Below are positions 7,563-16,776 of a stretch of 32,957 bases of DNA, one piece after another. Numbering within the stretch: position 1 is the first letter of the stretch; each line of letters begins with the position of its first letter. The notes beneath the pieces are model-generated. The model did not search any database. It was not told where the DNA came from and saw only the letters and a program-made list of their open reading frames with translations. The translations under genes were made by a program, and so were the position numbers. Source of the DNA: Caldimonas sp. (GTDB lineage: Bacteria > Pseudomonadota > Gammaproteobacteria > Burkholderiales > Burkholderiaceae_C); contig JASLGD010000567.1 in the NCBI GenBank assembly GCA_030150305.1, forward strand, positions 1 to 32,957. The letters are read 5' to 3'.

Positions 7563-10500
7563 TCAGCGCGTCACCGCGGGCGCGGGCTCGGTCGTCGGCG
7601 CCGAGTCGGCGGTCGCCTCGCCGAGCGCGTTGCGCTCGACGCGGTCGACCTTGGGGTCGTCCCACGGCCCGGTGACGTGGAACTCGCGCGTGTTGGCCGC
7701 GATCAGCGGCTTGCGCAGGAAGTATTGCGCGAGGAAGGTGCCGAGGCCGATCGCGGGGTTGATGACCGCGAACGCCAGCGACGCGGTGCCCGCGTTGATC
7801 TCGGGGACGACGACGACGCGCAGGTCCTCGGTCTCGTTGACGATGTCGGCGCTGCCTTCCATCAGCACGGCGGCGGCAGCGCCGCGCATGCGCAGGTTGT
7901 TCGTCGACGCCTTGCCGTCGGCGATGCGGAAGTCGCCGACGACGTTGTCGAACGCGAAGCCCTCGGCGAACAGGTCGCGGAAGTCGAATTGCAGCCGGCG
8001 CGGCAGCGACTGCAGCGAGAGCACGCCCAGCAGGCGGCCGGCGCCCGGGCCGGCCTTGAGGAACTGGCCCGAGTCGATCGAGACCTTCACCTGTCCCGTC
8101 ATGCGCGGGTAGTCGGGCGAGAACGGCGAGCCCGGCCACGCGATGTCGCCGCTCAGCGTTCCCTTGCCACCGCGGATGACGCGGCCCATGCCGAGCCGCT
8201 CGAGCAGCGCGCCGCTGTCGGCGAGCGCGAGCGTGAAGCTCATCGCGGCGCGGCGCGGCGACGACGCGCCGCCGCCGGCGTCGCCCCACGTGCCGGTCGC
8301 GCTCAGCTGCGCTTCGGGCATCGTCAGGGCGAGCTTGGCGAGCTGCCACTCGCGCACGCCGTCGCGGTTGCCGACGTTGCGATTGACCGCCTCGATGTCG
8401 AGCCTGCCGAGGTTCTTGCCGCGCAGCTCGAACTCGTCGACGACGATGTCGAGCGCCGGGATCGTCGCCGGCTGCTCCTCGAGGAGGCTCTCGACGCGCT
8501 CGACTTCGCCCTTGGGCAGGTTGAGCCGCGCCAGCCGCGCGAAGACGCGGCCGGCGCCGCTCGCGCGCCGCGCCGGCCGGTACTCGAGGTAGCCGTCGAG
8601 CTCGTCGGCGCTGACGTTGGCGCGCCAGAGGTCGCCTTGCAGCGTCAGCCCTGCGGTGACGTTGGCGAGCTTGCGCGAGCCGACGACGAGCTCGGCGGCA
8701 CGCACGGCGATCGCGTCGGGAACGTAGCCGGCACCGCCGGAAGCATCGAAGACGAGCGGCGCCGCGCCGCCGCCGCGACCGCCGTCGCCCTGCATCCGCG
8801 CCAGCGCGCCCTGCCACGCCTCGACGTCGAGGCGCTTGACGGCGACGTTGGCGGCGACGCCAGTCGCGGGCAGCGGCAACACGTCGAGCGGATCGCCGGG
8901 CAGCGGATCGGCGACGCGCTCGGCCGGCACCGCGCGCGCATCGCCGACGCGGATCGCGCCGCGCACGACGCGCGTGCTGTCGCCGCTCGCCTCGCGGACG
9001 AAGTGCGCCTGCAGCGCTCCGCCGTAATCGACCTGCAGCGCTTCGCGCGACGCGCCGGCGGCGGATTCGGTCGACGACGACGCGGCGTCGTCGGGGACGG
9101 TGCGCACGCGCAGCGCCATCGGTTGCGTCGCGGCCTTGCCGAGCGGCGCCGGCAGGTCGACGCCGATGCCGACGAGATTCGTCGCGACGCTGATCTGCGG
9201 GCGGCCGGCGACGAACGCGAGCGTCGCGCGGTAGCTCGTTTGCCCGGAAGCGACCGCCGCCATCCGCGCCACGGTGCCGAGCTCGCTCGCCTGGCGCAGC
9301 CCGTCGGCCGTCGCGGTGCCGCGGCCGCTGAAGCGTTGGCTGTCGCCGCCGTTGAGGCCGGCGCTCGAGCCGCCCTCGAAGGCGAGGTCGCCGCCGAGCG
9401 CGTGCGCGCTGCCGCCGGTCACCGTGAAGCCGCGCTGCGAGAAATCGACGCGGCCCTTCGCTGCGGCGAGCAGCGGCGTGTCCGGCGACATCCGGACGTC
9501 GTTGCCGGCGAGGACGATGGTGCCGCGAACGGCGGTCTCGCTCGGCCGCGTCAGCGGAATGCCGAGCGCGAGCTTGAGCTCGGCCGAACCGGTCGCCGTC
9601 GCCGACGCGAGCGCGCGCCCGGTCCAGCGCCCGACCGGCGTCACGTCGACGAAGCGAAGCATGTCGGTGAGCGGGCCGAGCGCGTTGCCCTCGACCTCGA
9701 GGCGCGGCCTGCCCGCGAGGTCGCCGATCCGGCCCTGGATGCCGTTCCATTCGATGTTGCCGAGCTGCGCCTTCGCGTTCTTGATGTCGATCGTCGTGCG
9801 GTCGACGGCGAGCTCGCCGGCGCCGCGCGTCAGCGCCGGCCACGACTCGCGCGGCGCGGCCGACGCGGCGGCTTGCGGAGGCTCGTCGGGGATGTACGCG
9901 AACGTCAGGCCTTCGAACTTGGCGCCGATGCGGAAGTCGGCGTCGCGCGCGAGCTTCGGGTCGTGGAACGGGAAGTCGTAGAGGTCGCCGCGGATGCGGA
10001 CCGTCGCGCTCGTGATCGTTCCTTCGCGCACGGCAGCGCCGACGTAGCTGCGCACGCCCTCCGGCAGGCCGAGCGGCAGGTAGCGCGCCGTGCGCGCAGC
10101 GACGCCGTCGGCGAGGCGGCCGTCGAGCTCGAGGTGGCCGGGATAGCGGGCGCCGCGGCCGAAGCCGGTGCCGGGCCCGGAGCGCCAGGTCGCGCTCAGC
10201 TCGCCGCGTGCATCGGCGTTGGCGAAGGTCGCGCCGGCGACCTTGACGCTGATCCGCGGCGCCGCGTCGCTGCCCTCGCGTTCGAGCTTCCACGTGAGCT
10301 TGGCGTCGAGCAGATCGAGCGGCACCTCGCGCTCGGCGAAGACGCCGGGCAGGTCGAGCTTGCCGGCGCGCATGTCGATCCGCGCCTGGCCGCCGCTTTC
10401 GCTCGCGTCGAGCTGCAGCTCGGCATTGACGATGCCGGGACGGCCGAGGCCGTCGGGCTCGGGCGACGGCTTCGCAGCGAGCGAGAGCTCGCTCATGCGG

Positions 10501-11792
10501 CCGGTGACGCGATAGCGGGCAGGCGCATCGAGCGGCCCGTCCCAGCGCGTCTTCAGCTCGCTGATGACGCCGCGCGGGCGCACGTCGGCGAGCAGGTTGC
10601 GCAGCGCAGCGCCGATCGGCACGCGGCTCGCGATCGCGGCGATGACGCCGACGTCGAGTCGATCGGCATCGAACTCGCCGCCGCTGACGGCGCCGGTCTC
10701 GTCCTGCCGCCAGGCCGCGCGCAGGTCGCCCTTCGGCCAGCTCAAGCCGTCGCCGGTGCGAAAGCCGAACTGGCGGACCGCGACAGTCGTCGCGTCGTCG
10801 CGCTGCTCGGCCTCGACGGTGCCGTCGACCTGCTCGAACTCGAGCGGCTCGACGCTCTTGTCGAGGCGGAGCGCGACAGCACGCAGCGCGACGTCGAGCG
10901 ACGCCGCGACCGCCCGGCCGTCCTTGAGGTCGAACCAGCCGCGCAGCGCGCCGTCGCCCTCGCTCAGCTCGAACGGCAGCGTGACGCGGCGGCGCAGCTC
11001 GCTGAGGTCGGCGCGCGGCAGGTCGACGTACGCGCGCCCGCTCCACTGCCGCCATTCGCTCGCGCGCACGAAGAGCGGCTGGGTGAAGCGGCCGCGCAGG
11101 CTGAAGCGGTCGCCCCAGCCCGGCGGCGGCGTCGCGTCGATGCGCACGTTGTGCTCGCGCAGGCCGTTGCGGACGACGAGCTCGACGTCGGCCAGCGCGA
11201 GCGGCGGCGCGTCGCGCGCCTCGTCGATCCAGCGCAGCGTGCCGGCGCGGATCACGAACTCGTGCTGCTTGAAGAACCAGTCGGCAGCGACGTCGTCTTC
11301 GCCGGCGCTCGACGAGTGGACGAAGTCGAGCCCGCCGACACGGATGCGGCCGCTCTTGTCGCGGCGGACGTCGAGGCTCGGGCCGTCGACCAGCAGCTGC
11401 GCGAAGCGCGGCTCGAGCGCGAGCAGCGAGCGCGCCGAAAGCGCAGCGAAGACGCGCGGCAAGGTGAGCGCGACGCGCTGCTCGGCGTCGTAGACGCGGA
11501 CGTCGCGCAGCTCGACCGAAGGCACCCAGCCGCTCGAGTGCGCGGAGATCGATCCGATCTTGATCGGCGTGCCGACCATCGCGCTCGCGCGCGCCTCGAT
11601 CTCCGGGCGCCACTCCTCGATGTGCGGCAGAATCAGCCAGTGAAGTGAGAGCCAGCCGACGAACAGCAGCAGCCACGCCGCGAGCAGCAGCCAGACCACT
11701 GCACGCCGTGTCCAGCGCAGGGGCGCCCAGCGAGCACGTTCGGCGCTGCGCGAGGAAGGGCCGGCAACACCGGAGGGCGGGTTCGACGACAT
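7563..11792 (-). CDS. yhdP: YhdP family protein (AsmA-like envelope lipid-transport protein)
   Basis: Very large (1409 residues) AsmA-like protein. A single N-terminal transmembrane helix (about residues 31-50) is followed by a periplasmic beta-rich region making up the rest, consistent with a bridge spanning the periplasm. In Enterobacteria YhdP acts with TamB and YdbH in moving phospholipids to the outer membrane; the same role is inferred here. Family-like features are the membrane-exit sequence 'HWLILPHIEEWRPEIEARAS' and the C-terminal block with 'QFLKAGPGAGRLLGVLSLQ' and 'INPAIGLGTFLAQYFLRKP'. The length fits the family. It is the first gene of a minus-strand operon with the nitrilase and the beta-propeller gene, and is divergent from glnE. 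The C-terminal tail is Thr/Pro/Ala-rich and probably disordered. Confidence 0.92.
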   Translation of the reverse strand: MSSNPPSGVAGPSSRSAERARWAPLRWTRRAVVWLLLAAWLLLFVGWLSLHWLILPHIEEWRPEIEARASAMVGTPIKIGSISAHSSGWVPSVELRDVRVYDAEQRVALTLPRVFAALSARSLLALEPRFAQLLVDGPSLDVRRDKSGRIRVGGLDFVHSSSAGEDDVAADWFFKQHEFVIRAGTLRWIDEARDAPPLALADVELVVRNGLREHNVRIDATPPPGWGDRFSLRGRFTQPLFVRASEWRQWSGRAYVDLPRADLSELRRRVTLPFELSEGDGALRGWFDLKDGRAVAASLDVALRAVALRLDKSVEPLEFEQVDGTVEAEQRDDATTVAVRQFGFRTGDGLSWPKGDLRAAWRQDETGAVSGGEFDADRLDVGVIAAIASRVPIGAALRNLLADVRPRGVISELKTRWDGPLDAPARYRVTGRMSELSLAAKPSPEPDGLGRPGIVNAELQLDASESGGQARIDMRAGKLDLPGVFAEREVPLDLLDAKLTWKLEREGSDAAPRISVKVAGATFANADARGELSATWRSGPGTGFGRGARYPGHLELDGRLADGVAARTARYLPLGLPEGVRSYVGAAVREGTITSATVRIRGDLYDFPFHDPKLARDADFRIGAKFEGLTFAYIPDEPPQAAASAAPRESWPALTRGAGELAVDRTTIDIKNAKAQLGNIEWNGIQGRIGDLAGRPRLEVEGNALGPLTDMLRFVDVTPVGRWTGRALASATATGSAELKLALGIPLTRPSETAVRGTIVLAGNDVRMSPDTPLLAAAKGRVDFSQRGFTVTGGSAHALGGDLAFEGGSSAGLNGGDSQRFSGRGTATADGLRQASELGTVARMAAVASGQTSYRATLAFVAGRPQISVATNLVGIGVDLPAPLGKAATQPMALRVRTVPDDAASSSTESAAGASREALQVDYGGALQAHFVREASGDSTRVVRGAIRVGDARAVPAERVADPLPGDPLDVLPLPATGVAANVAVKRLDVEAWQGALARMQGDGGRGGGAAPLVFDASGGAGYVPDAIAVRAAELVVGSRKLANVTAGLTLQGDLWRANVSADELDGYLEYRPARRASGAGRVFARLARLNLPKGEVERVESLLEEQPATIPALDIVVDEFELRGKNLGRLDIEAVNRNVGNRDGVREWQLAKLALTMPEAQLSATGTWGDAGGGASSPRRAAMSFTLALADSGALLERLGMGRVIRGGKGTLSGDIAWPGSPFSPDYPRMTGQVKVSIDSGQFLKAGPGAGRLLGVLSLQSLPRRLQFDFRDLFAEGFAFDNVVGDFRIADGKASTNNLRMRGAAAAVLMEGSADIVNETEDLRVVVVPEINAGTASLAFAVINPAIGLGTFLAQYFLRKPLIAANTREFHVTGPWDDPKVDRVERNALGEATADSAPTTEPAPAVTR

Positions 11793-11927
11793 GAAGACAG
11801 CGCTCAGACCGCCGACCGCCCGCTGCGACGACGGTCGCCTCCGCGTCGTGCCTCGGACCCGGCGACCTGCGCTGCAGCGACGCCTCGCGCGGGTCGGTTC
11901 AATCTAGCACACGACGGGCCCGCGAAG
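11793..11927. promoter_or_regulatory. Divergent promoter region of yhdP and glnE
   Basis: 135 bases between the start codons of two divergent genes, so it must serve both directions unless they are read from elsewhere. AATCTA at 11901-11906 reads TAGATT on the minus strand, a fair -10 for yhdP, but I see no convincing -35 for either direction. No clear inverted repeat or NtrC-type site was seen in front of glnE. The glnE start has only a weak ribosome binding site (GCGAAG). Confidence 0.3.
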
Positions 11928-14699
11928 ATGGATCCCAACACCTCGATCGCGGCGCAGTCGATCGGCGTGGGCGCGTTGCAGGCGCAACGAATTGTTCCGT
12001 TCGCTTCGCACAGCCGCTTCGTGCAGCGGATCCGGCGCCGCTACGCCGAAGAGCTCGCCCTGCTGCCGGCGGGGCTGCCCGACCGGGCCACGATCACGGC
12101 GCTCGTCGAGCGGCTGCGCGGCGGCGGCCGGAGTCTCGCGGCGGCGCTGCGCGTTGCGCGCCAGCTGACGCTCGAGCGGCTCGCCGTGCTCGACGTCGAG
12201 GAAGGTGCGCCGCTCGCCGACATCACCCGCGCGATGACCGAGCTCGCAGAGGCGACGCTCGAGCTCGCGCTCACGCAGGCGCTCGCCGACCAGGACGCGC
12301 GCAACGGCGTGCCGCGCGACGAGCGCGGCGAACGGATCGACTTCTGGATCGTCGGCATGGGCAAGCTCGGCGCCCGCGAGCTGAACGTGTCGTCCGACAT
12401 CGACCTCGTCTACCTCTACGAGTCCGACGGCCAGACCGACGGCGCCCGGCCGGTCAGCGCGCACGAGTACTTCGCGCAGGTCGCGCGCAGCCTCTACGCG
12501 CTGATCGGCGAGATCACCGACGACGGCTTCGTCTTTCGCGTCGACCTCGCGCTGCGGCCCAACGGCAACTCGGGGCCGACCGTCGTCAGCCTCGCGATGC
12601 TCGAGGAGTACCTGCAGGCGCACGGCCGCGAGTGGGAGCGCTTCGCCTGGCTGAAGAGCCGTGTCGTCGCGCCGCGCGCGAGCGTCGAGAGCGGTCGCGC
12701 CAAGCCGCTGAAGTCGCTCGTCGCCGCGTTCGTCTACCGACGCTATCTCGACTACGGCGTCTTCGAAGGCCTGCGCCAGCTCCACGTCAAGGTCCGCGAC
12801 GCAGCGCAACGGCGCGCCGCGGGGCGCCCCGAGCGCGCGAACGACGTCAAGCTGTCGCGCGGCGGCATCCGGGAAATCGAGTTCATCGTCCAGCTGTTGC
12901 TCGTCGTACGCGGCGGCCAGTTCCCCGAGATCCGGACGCGCTCGACGCTGAAGGCGCTCGACAAGCTGGCCGCCGGCGGCCTCATGCAGCGGCCGACATC
13001 GGAGCGGCTGGCCGACGCCTACGCGATGCTGCGCCGGATCGAGCACCGCATCCAGTACCTCGACGACCAGCAGACGCACGTGCTGCCGACCGACGACGGC
13101 GACCTCGCTTGGATCGCGGCGAGCCTCGGGCATGACGACGAGGACGGCGTCTGCACGATGCTGCAGCTGCTCGGCGTCGCGCGCGAGTCGGTCGCCGACG
13201 AGTTCGACCGCCTGCTCCACGACGGCCGCCGTCCCGGCGCCGGCAACGCGAACGGGTGCCGGACGTGCGGGCCGGCGCCGCTGCCGCTCGACGCCGAGCA
13301 GTTCCTCGCCGACTTGCCGGCCGAGCTGCGCGCCCGCGTCGAGCCGCTCTGCGGTCAGCCGAAGATCCGGCTGCTGCGCGACGAGAGCAAGGTGCGCCTC
13401 GCTCATCTCGTCGCGAGCGCGGCGCAGGCAGTGAGAGACGGCCGTGCGACGCTCGCCGCCGCGGTGCAGTTCATCGACTGGCTCGAGCCGCTGCTGCGCC
13501 GCGAAAGCTACCTCGCGCTCCTCGCAGAACGTCCCGAGGTGCAGAACAGGCTGCTGCGCCTGCTCGGACTCGCGCGCTGGCCCATGCGCTACCTGATGCT
13601 GCACCCCGGCGTCATCGACGAGCTCGCCGACGAGCGGCTGCTGCACGACCGCTTCGATTCGGAGTCGTACCGGCGCGAGCTCGAGGAGCGCCACAAGGGC
13701 TGGCAGCGCTCCGGCCAAGCCGAGGAGGAGCTGCTGCTCGACACGCTGCGCCGCGCCCACCACGCCGAGGTCTTCCGCACGCTGGTGCGCGACGTCGAAG
13801 GGCACATCACCGTCGAACAGGTCGCCGACGACCTCTCGGCGCTCGCCGACGCGACGCTCGACGTTGCCCTCAGCTGGGCGTGGCAGCACCTGAAGGTCGC
13901 GCACCGGCCCGATCCACAGCTGGCGATCCTCGCCTACGGCAAGCTCGGCGGCAAGGAGCTCGGCTACGGCAGCGACCTCGACGTCGTCTTCGTCTACGAC
14001 GATCCCGACACCGAGCCCGACAAGGCGGCCGAGGTCTACGGCGCGTTCGTGCGCAAGCTGATCGCGTGGCTGACGACCCGGACCGCCGCGGGCGAGCTGT
14101 TCGACATCGACACCGCGCTGCGGCCGAACGGCAACTCGGGGTTGCTGGTGACGTCGATGGCGTCGTACGAGAACTACCAGACCGGCCGCGGCAGCAACAC
14201 CGCGTGGACGTGGGAGCACCAGGCGCTGACGCGCGCGCGCTGGTGCGCCGGCATCGAGCGCCTCGCGCCGCGCTTCGAGGCGGTGCGGCGCCAGGTCCTC
14301 GCCGCGCCGCGCGACCTGCAGGCGCTGCTCGCCGAGGTGCGCGCGATGCGCGAGAAGGTGCGTGCCGCGCATCCGGTCAAGAGCGGTCGCTTCGACCTCA
14401 AGCACAGCGCCGGCGGAATGATCGACGTCGAGTTCGCGGTGCAGGCGCTCGTGCTCGGCCACGCGGCGACGCACGCCGAGCTGCTCGACGACGTCGGCAA
14501 CATCGCGCTGCTGCAGCGCGCCGAGCGCGCGGGGCTGCTGCCGGCCGGCGTCGGCAGCGCCGCCGCCGACGCTTACCGCGACCTCCGCCGCGCCCAGCAC
14601 CGCGCGCGCCTCGACGAGCAGCCGACCCAGGTCGACCCCGCGCCGCTCGCCGCGCAGACGAGCGCCGTCCTCGCGCTCTGGCGTGCCGTCTTCGGCTGA
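11928..14699 (+). CDS. glnE: Bifunctional glutamine synthetase adenylyltransferase/deadenylylase
   Basis: Cytoplasmic enzyme that adenylylates glutamine synthetase to lower its activity and removes the AMP again, under control of PII and glutamine. The 923-residue length fits a two-domain GlnE. Both halves carry the nucleotidyltransferase signature: GMGKLGARELNVSSDIDL at 143-160 (Asp157 and Asp159, deadenylylase half in the family) and YGKLGGKELGYGSDLDVVF at 670-688 (Asp683 and Asp685, adenylyltransferase half). Each half also has the LRPNGNSG motif. The linker contains an unusual Cys-x2-Cys (GCRTCG, about 443-448). ATG at 11928 is the first good start. The last 17 bases overlap the rhombosortase gene, suggesting coupling. 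Confidence 0.95.
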   Translation: MDPNTSIAAQSIGVGALQAQRIVPFASHSRFVQRIRRRYAEELALLPAGLPDRATITALVERLRGGGRSLAAALRVARQLTLERLAVLDVEEGAPLADITRAMTELAEATLELALTQALADQDARNGVPRDERGERIDFWIVGMGKLGARELNVSSDIDLVYLYESDGQTDGARPVSAHEYFAQVARSLYALIGEITDDGFVFRVDLALRPNGNSGPTVVSLAMLEEYLQAHGREWERFAWLKSRVVAPRASVESGRAKPLKSLVAAFVYRRYLDYGVFEGLRQLHVKVRDAAQRRAAGRPERANDVKLSRGGIREIEFIVQLLLVVRGGQFPEIRTRSTLKALDKLAAGGLMQRPTSERLADAYAMLRRIEHRIQYLDDQQTHVLPTDDGDLAWIAASLGHDDEDGVCTMLQLLGVARESVADEFDRLLHDGRRPGAGNANGCRTCGPAPLPLDAEQFLADLPAELRARVEPLCGQPKIRLLRDESKVRLAHLVASAAQAVRDGRATLAAAVQFIDWLEPLLRRESYLALLAERPEVQNRLLRLLGLARWPMRYLMLHPGVIDELADERLLHDRFDSESYRRELEERHKGWQRSGQAEEELLLDTLRRAHHAEVFRTLVRDVEGHITVEQVADDLSALADATLDVALSWAWQHLKVAHRPDPQLAILAYGKLGGKELGYGSDLDVVFVYDDPDTEPDKAAEVYGAFVRKLIAWLTTRTAAGELFDIDTALRPNGNSGLLVTSMASYENYQTGRGSNTAWTWEHQALTRARWCAGIERLAPRFEAVRRQVLAAPRDLQALLAEVRAMREKVRAAHPVKSGRFDLKHSAGGMIDVEFAVQALVLGHAATHAELLDDVGNIALLQRAERAGLLPAGVGSAAADAYRDLRRAQHRARLDEQPTQVDPAPLAAQTSAVLALWRAVFG

Positions 14700-15300
14700 C
14701 GGCCGCCGCGCTTGGTTGGCGCTCGCCGTCGCGCTCGCGTTGGCTGCCGTGCTCGCGGCCAGCGTGTCGACCGCGGCGCTCGAATGGCAGCCCGGCCGCG
14801 CCTGGATCGAGCCGTGGCGCGCGTGGACCGCGGCGATCGTCCACTACAGCGCGTTCCATCTCGTCGTGAACCTGGTCGGCACGGCGCTCGTCGCCGCGCT
14901 CGGCTGGTTCGCGCGCGTGCCGCGCTCGACGGCGCTCGCCTGGCTCGTCGCCTGGCCGCTGACGCAACTCGGCTTGCTCGCGCGACCCGACCTCCTCCAC
15001 TACGCGGGCCTGTCCGGAGTCCTGCACGCCGGCACCGCGTGCGTCGGCTGGCAGCTCGCCGTGCACGCGCGCGGTCAGCGGCGCGCGATCGGCGCGCTCG
15101 TCCTCGCCGGCCTCGCGGTCAAGGTCGCGAGCGAATCGCCGTGGGGGGCTGCCGTGCGCGAGCGCGCCGGCTGGGACATCGCGACGGCGCCGTTCGCGCA
15201 CGCCAGCGGCCTCGTCGCCGGACTCGTCGCCGCGATCGCATGCGATGCGATCGTCCGCGCCCGCCGGCGTGCGCCGATGCGCGCCGGCGACACTGCCTGA
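14683..15300 (+). CDS. rrtA: Rhombosortase-like intramembrane serine protease
   Basis: 205-residue polytopic protein with rhomboid-family features: 'HLVVN' (His59-x3-Asn63), the catalytic-serine motif 'GLSGVLHAG' (Ser111) and a C-terminal 'FAHASGLVAG' with His173 as partner. The GLSGVLHAG plus HASGL pattern and small size fit rhombosortase (RrtA) better than generic GlpG-like rhomboids. In the family, rhombosortases cleave proteins bearing a C-terminal GlyGly-CTERM anchor so they can be released or further processed. No such tail is seen on any protein in this window, so the substrate must be encoded elsewhere. The start is GTG at 14683, inside the end of glnE. The call is family-level with good motif support; exact specificity is inferred. 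Confidence 0.75.
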   Translation: MPSSADGRRAWLALAVALALAAVLAASVSTAALEWQPGRAWIEPWRAWTAAIVHYSAFHLVVNLVGTALVAALGWFARVPRSTALAWLVAWPLTQLGLLARPDLLHYAGLSGVLHAGTACVGWQLAVHARGQRRAIGALVLAGLAVKVASESPWGAAVRERAGWDIATAPFAHASGLVAGLVAAIACDAIVRARRRAPMRAGDTA

Positions 15301-15316
15301 ATTCGAACCCGTCGCC

Positions 15317-16240
15317 ATGGACCGACCCGATCCCCTCGTGCTGCAGGAGCGCAAGAGCCACCTCGACGCGCTCGCCGTCACCAGCCTCGTCGTCTGCTGC
15401 TTCCTCTGGGGCCTGAACCAGGTCGCCGCCAAGGCGGCGCTGCCCGAGGTCGGCGCGCTCTGGCAGGCCGCGCTGCGCTCGACCGGCGCGACGCTCCTGC
15501 TCTGGCTCTGGGCGCGCGTGCGCGGCATCGCGCTCTTCGACCGCGACGGCACGCTGCCGGGCGGGCTGCTCGCCGGCGCGCTGTTCGCGGCCGAGTTCTT
15601 CTGCATCTTCGTCGGCCTGCAGTTCACGACCGCGTCGCGGATGGTCGTCTTCATCTACATCTCGCCGTTCGTGGTCGCGCTTGGCATGCCGCTCATCTCG
15701 CGCGCCGAGCGGCTGCAAGCGCTGCAGGCGATCGGCCTCGTGGTCGCGTTCGCGGGCGTCGCGTCGGCCTTCGCCGAGGGCTTCTCGCAGCCGGCCGCCG
15801 GGCCGCGGCAGTGGATCGGTGATGCCCTCGGCGTCCTCGCCGGCGTCCTCTGGGGCGCGACGACGCTCGCGATCCGGGCGACGAAGCTGACGCGCGCAGC
15901 GGCCGAGAAGACGCTCTTCTATCAGCTCGCCGTCTCGGCGGTGCTGCTCCTCGCGGCCGCAGCGGCGAGCGCGCCGCCGCCGCTGCACGCGCTCTCGCCG
16001 CTCGCGTGGGGCTCGCTCGCGTTCCAGATCGTCGTCGTCAGCTTCGCCAGCTACCTCGTGTGGTTCTGGCTCGTCCGCCACTACCCGGCGACGCGGGTCG
16101 CGTCGTTCACGATGCTGACGCCGATCTTCGGCCTCATCCTCGGCGCGCTCCTGCTCGCCGAGCCGATCACGGCGCGGCTGCTGATCGCGCTCGCGACCGT
16201 CGCCGCCGGCATCTTCCTCGTCAACCGCAGGACGACGTGA
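15317..16240 (+). CDS. EamA/DMT-superfamily transporter
   Basis: 307-residue inner-membrane protein of the drug/metabolite transporter superfamily, with about ten transmembrane segments in two EamA repeats. The first half opens at 'AVTSLVVCCFLWGLNQVAAK' and the second at 'WIGDALGVLAGVLWGATTLAIR'. The C-terminal 'TPIFGLILGALLLAEPITARLLIA' is the typical last-repeat signature. Substrate unknown; relatives export amino acids or metabolites. The frame extends upstream to 15245, but ATG at 15317 follows the rhombosortase stop by 16 bases and gives the usual short N-terminus. The final codons overlap the next gene's GTG start (GTGA), indicating one operon. Confidence 0.88.
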   Translation: MDRPDPLVLQERKSHLDALAVTSLVVCCFLWGLNQVAAKAALPEVGALWQAALRSTGATLLLWLWARVRGIALFDRDGTLPGGLLAGALFAAEFFCIFVGLQFTTASRMVVFIYISPFVVALGMPLISRAERLQALQAIGLVVAFAGVASAFAEGFSQPAAGPRQWIGDALGVLAGVLWGATTLAIRATKLTRAAAEKTLFYQLAVSAVLLLAAAAASAPPPLHALSPLAWGSLAFQIVVVSFASYLVWFWLVRHYPATRVASFTMLTPIFGLILGALLLAEPITARLLIALATVAAGIFLVNRRTT

Positions 16241-16773
16241 TCGCGGTCGTCGTCAGGATCCTCGTCCGCGGCGGCGGTTGCGGGCTGCTCTTCTGGTGGA
16301 TCTGGCGAACGTTCGGGCTCGCGTCGGCGATGCCGGTCGTCGCGCTGTTCGGCATCGCGCTCGCGCGGCCGCTGATCGAGCTGGCCGAGGCGCTCGGCTG
16401 GCAGATGCGCCGCGCCCACTGGCACGACGTCGAGGGCCGTCACTACACGCATCGCGGTCGCGCGGTCGCGGTGCTCGAAGACGACGAGCACCGGCGCTGG
16501 CTGCGGCTCGCCGACGTCCGCGCTTTCGTCGGCTTCACCGCCAGCGACGGCGCACTCGCGATCAGCTACCCGGGGTGCGTGCGCGAGCTCGGCCGGCCGC
16601 CGGCGCAATACGTCCGCGTCGATGCGCTGCTCGTGCATCTCGCCAAGGAACGGTCGCCTGAGGCGGCGCGCTTGCGCGGCTGGGTCGAGCGCGAGATCGC
16701 GTTTCCGGCGCGGCGCGCCCGCGAGCGCCGCGGCATCGCCAGCGAGCCGCCCGACGTCGCCGACTCCGGCTGA
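16237..16773 (+). CDS. Small conserved hypothetical protein with N-terminal membrane segment
   Basis: 178-residue protein I do not recognise as a named family. A hydrophobic N-terminus (about residues 10-47, one or two membrane passes, with 'GLLFWWIWRTFG') leads into a soluble domain. That domain includes 'HWHDVEGRHYTHRGRAVAVLEDDEHRRWLRLADVR' (split here: HWHDVEGRHY, then RWLRLADVR) and an Arg-rich C-terminus ending in a basic/acidic tail. The GTG start overlaps the stop of the DMT transporter as GTGA, so it is translationally coupled to it and may assist or regulate it. An alternative upstream start in the same frame would overlap the transporter by 230 bases and is unlikely. It ends three bases before the convergent rfaE2 stop. 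Confidence 0.65.
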   Translation: MIAVVVRILVRGGGCGLLFWWIWRTFGLASAMPVVALFGIALARPLIELAEALGWQMRRAHWHDVEGRHYTHRGRAVAVLEDDEHRRWLRLADVRAFVGFTASDGALAISYPGCVRELGRPPAQYVRVDALLVHLAKERSPEAARLRGWVEREIAFPARRARERRGIASEPPDVADSG

Positions 16774-16776
16774 CGC

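Noticed and set aside
7239..11648. 1469-residue open frame on the plus strand opposite yhdP
   Set aside because: Its translation is Arg/Ala/Glu-rich low-complexity with no domain or signal, while the minus strand gives a clear YhdP; it is a high-GC antisense shadow.
11904..14600. 898-residue open frame opposite glnE
   Set aside because: Composition follows the complement of glnE codons; no motif, no ribosome binding site.
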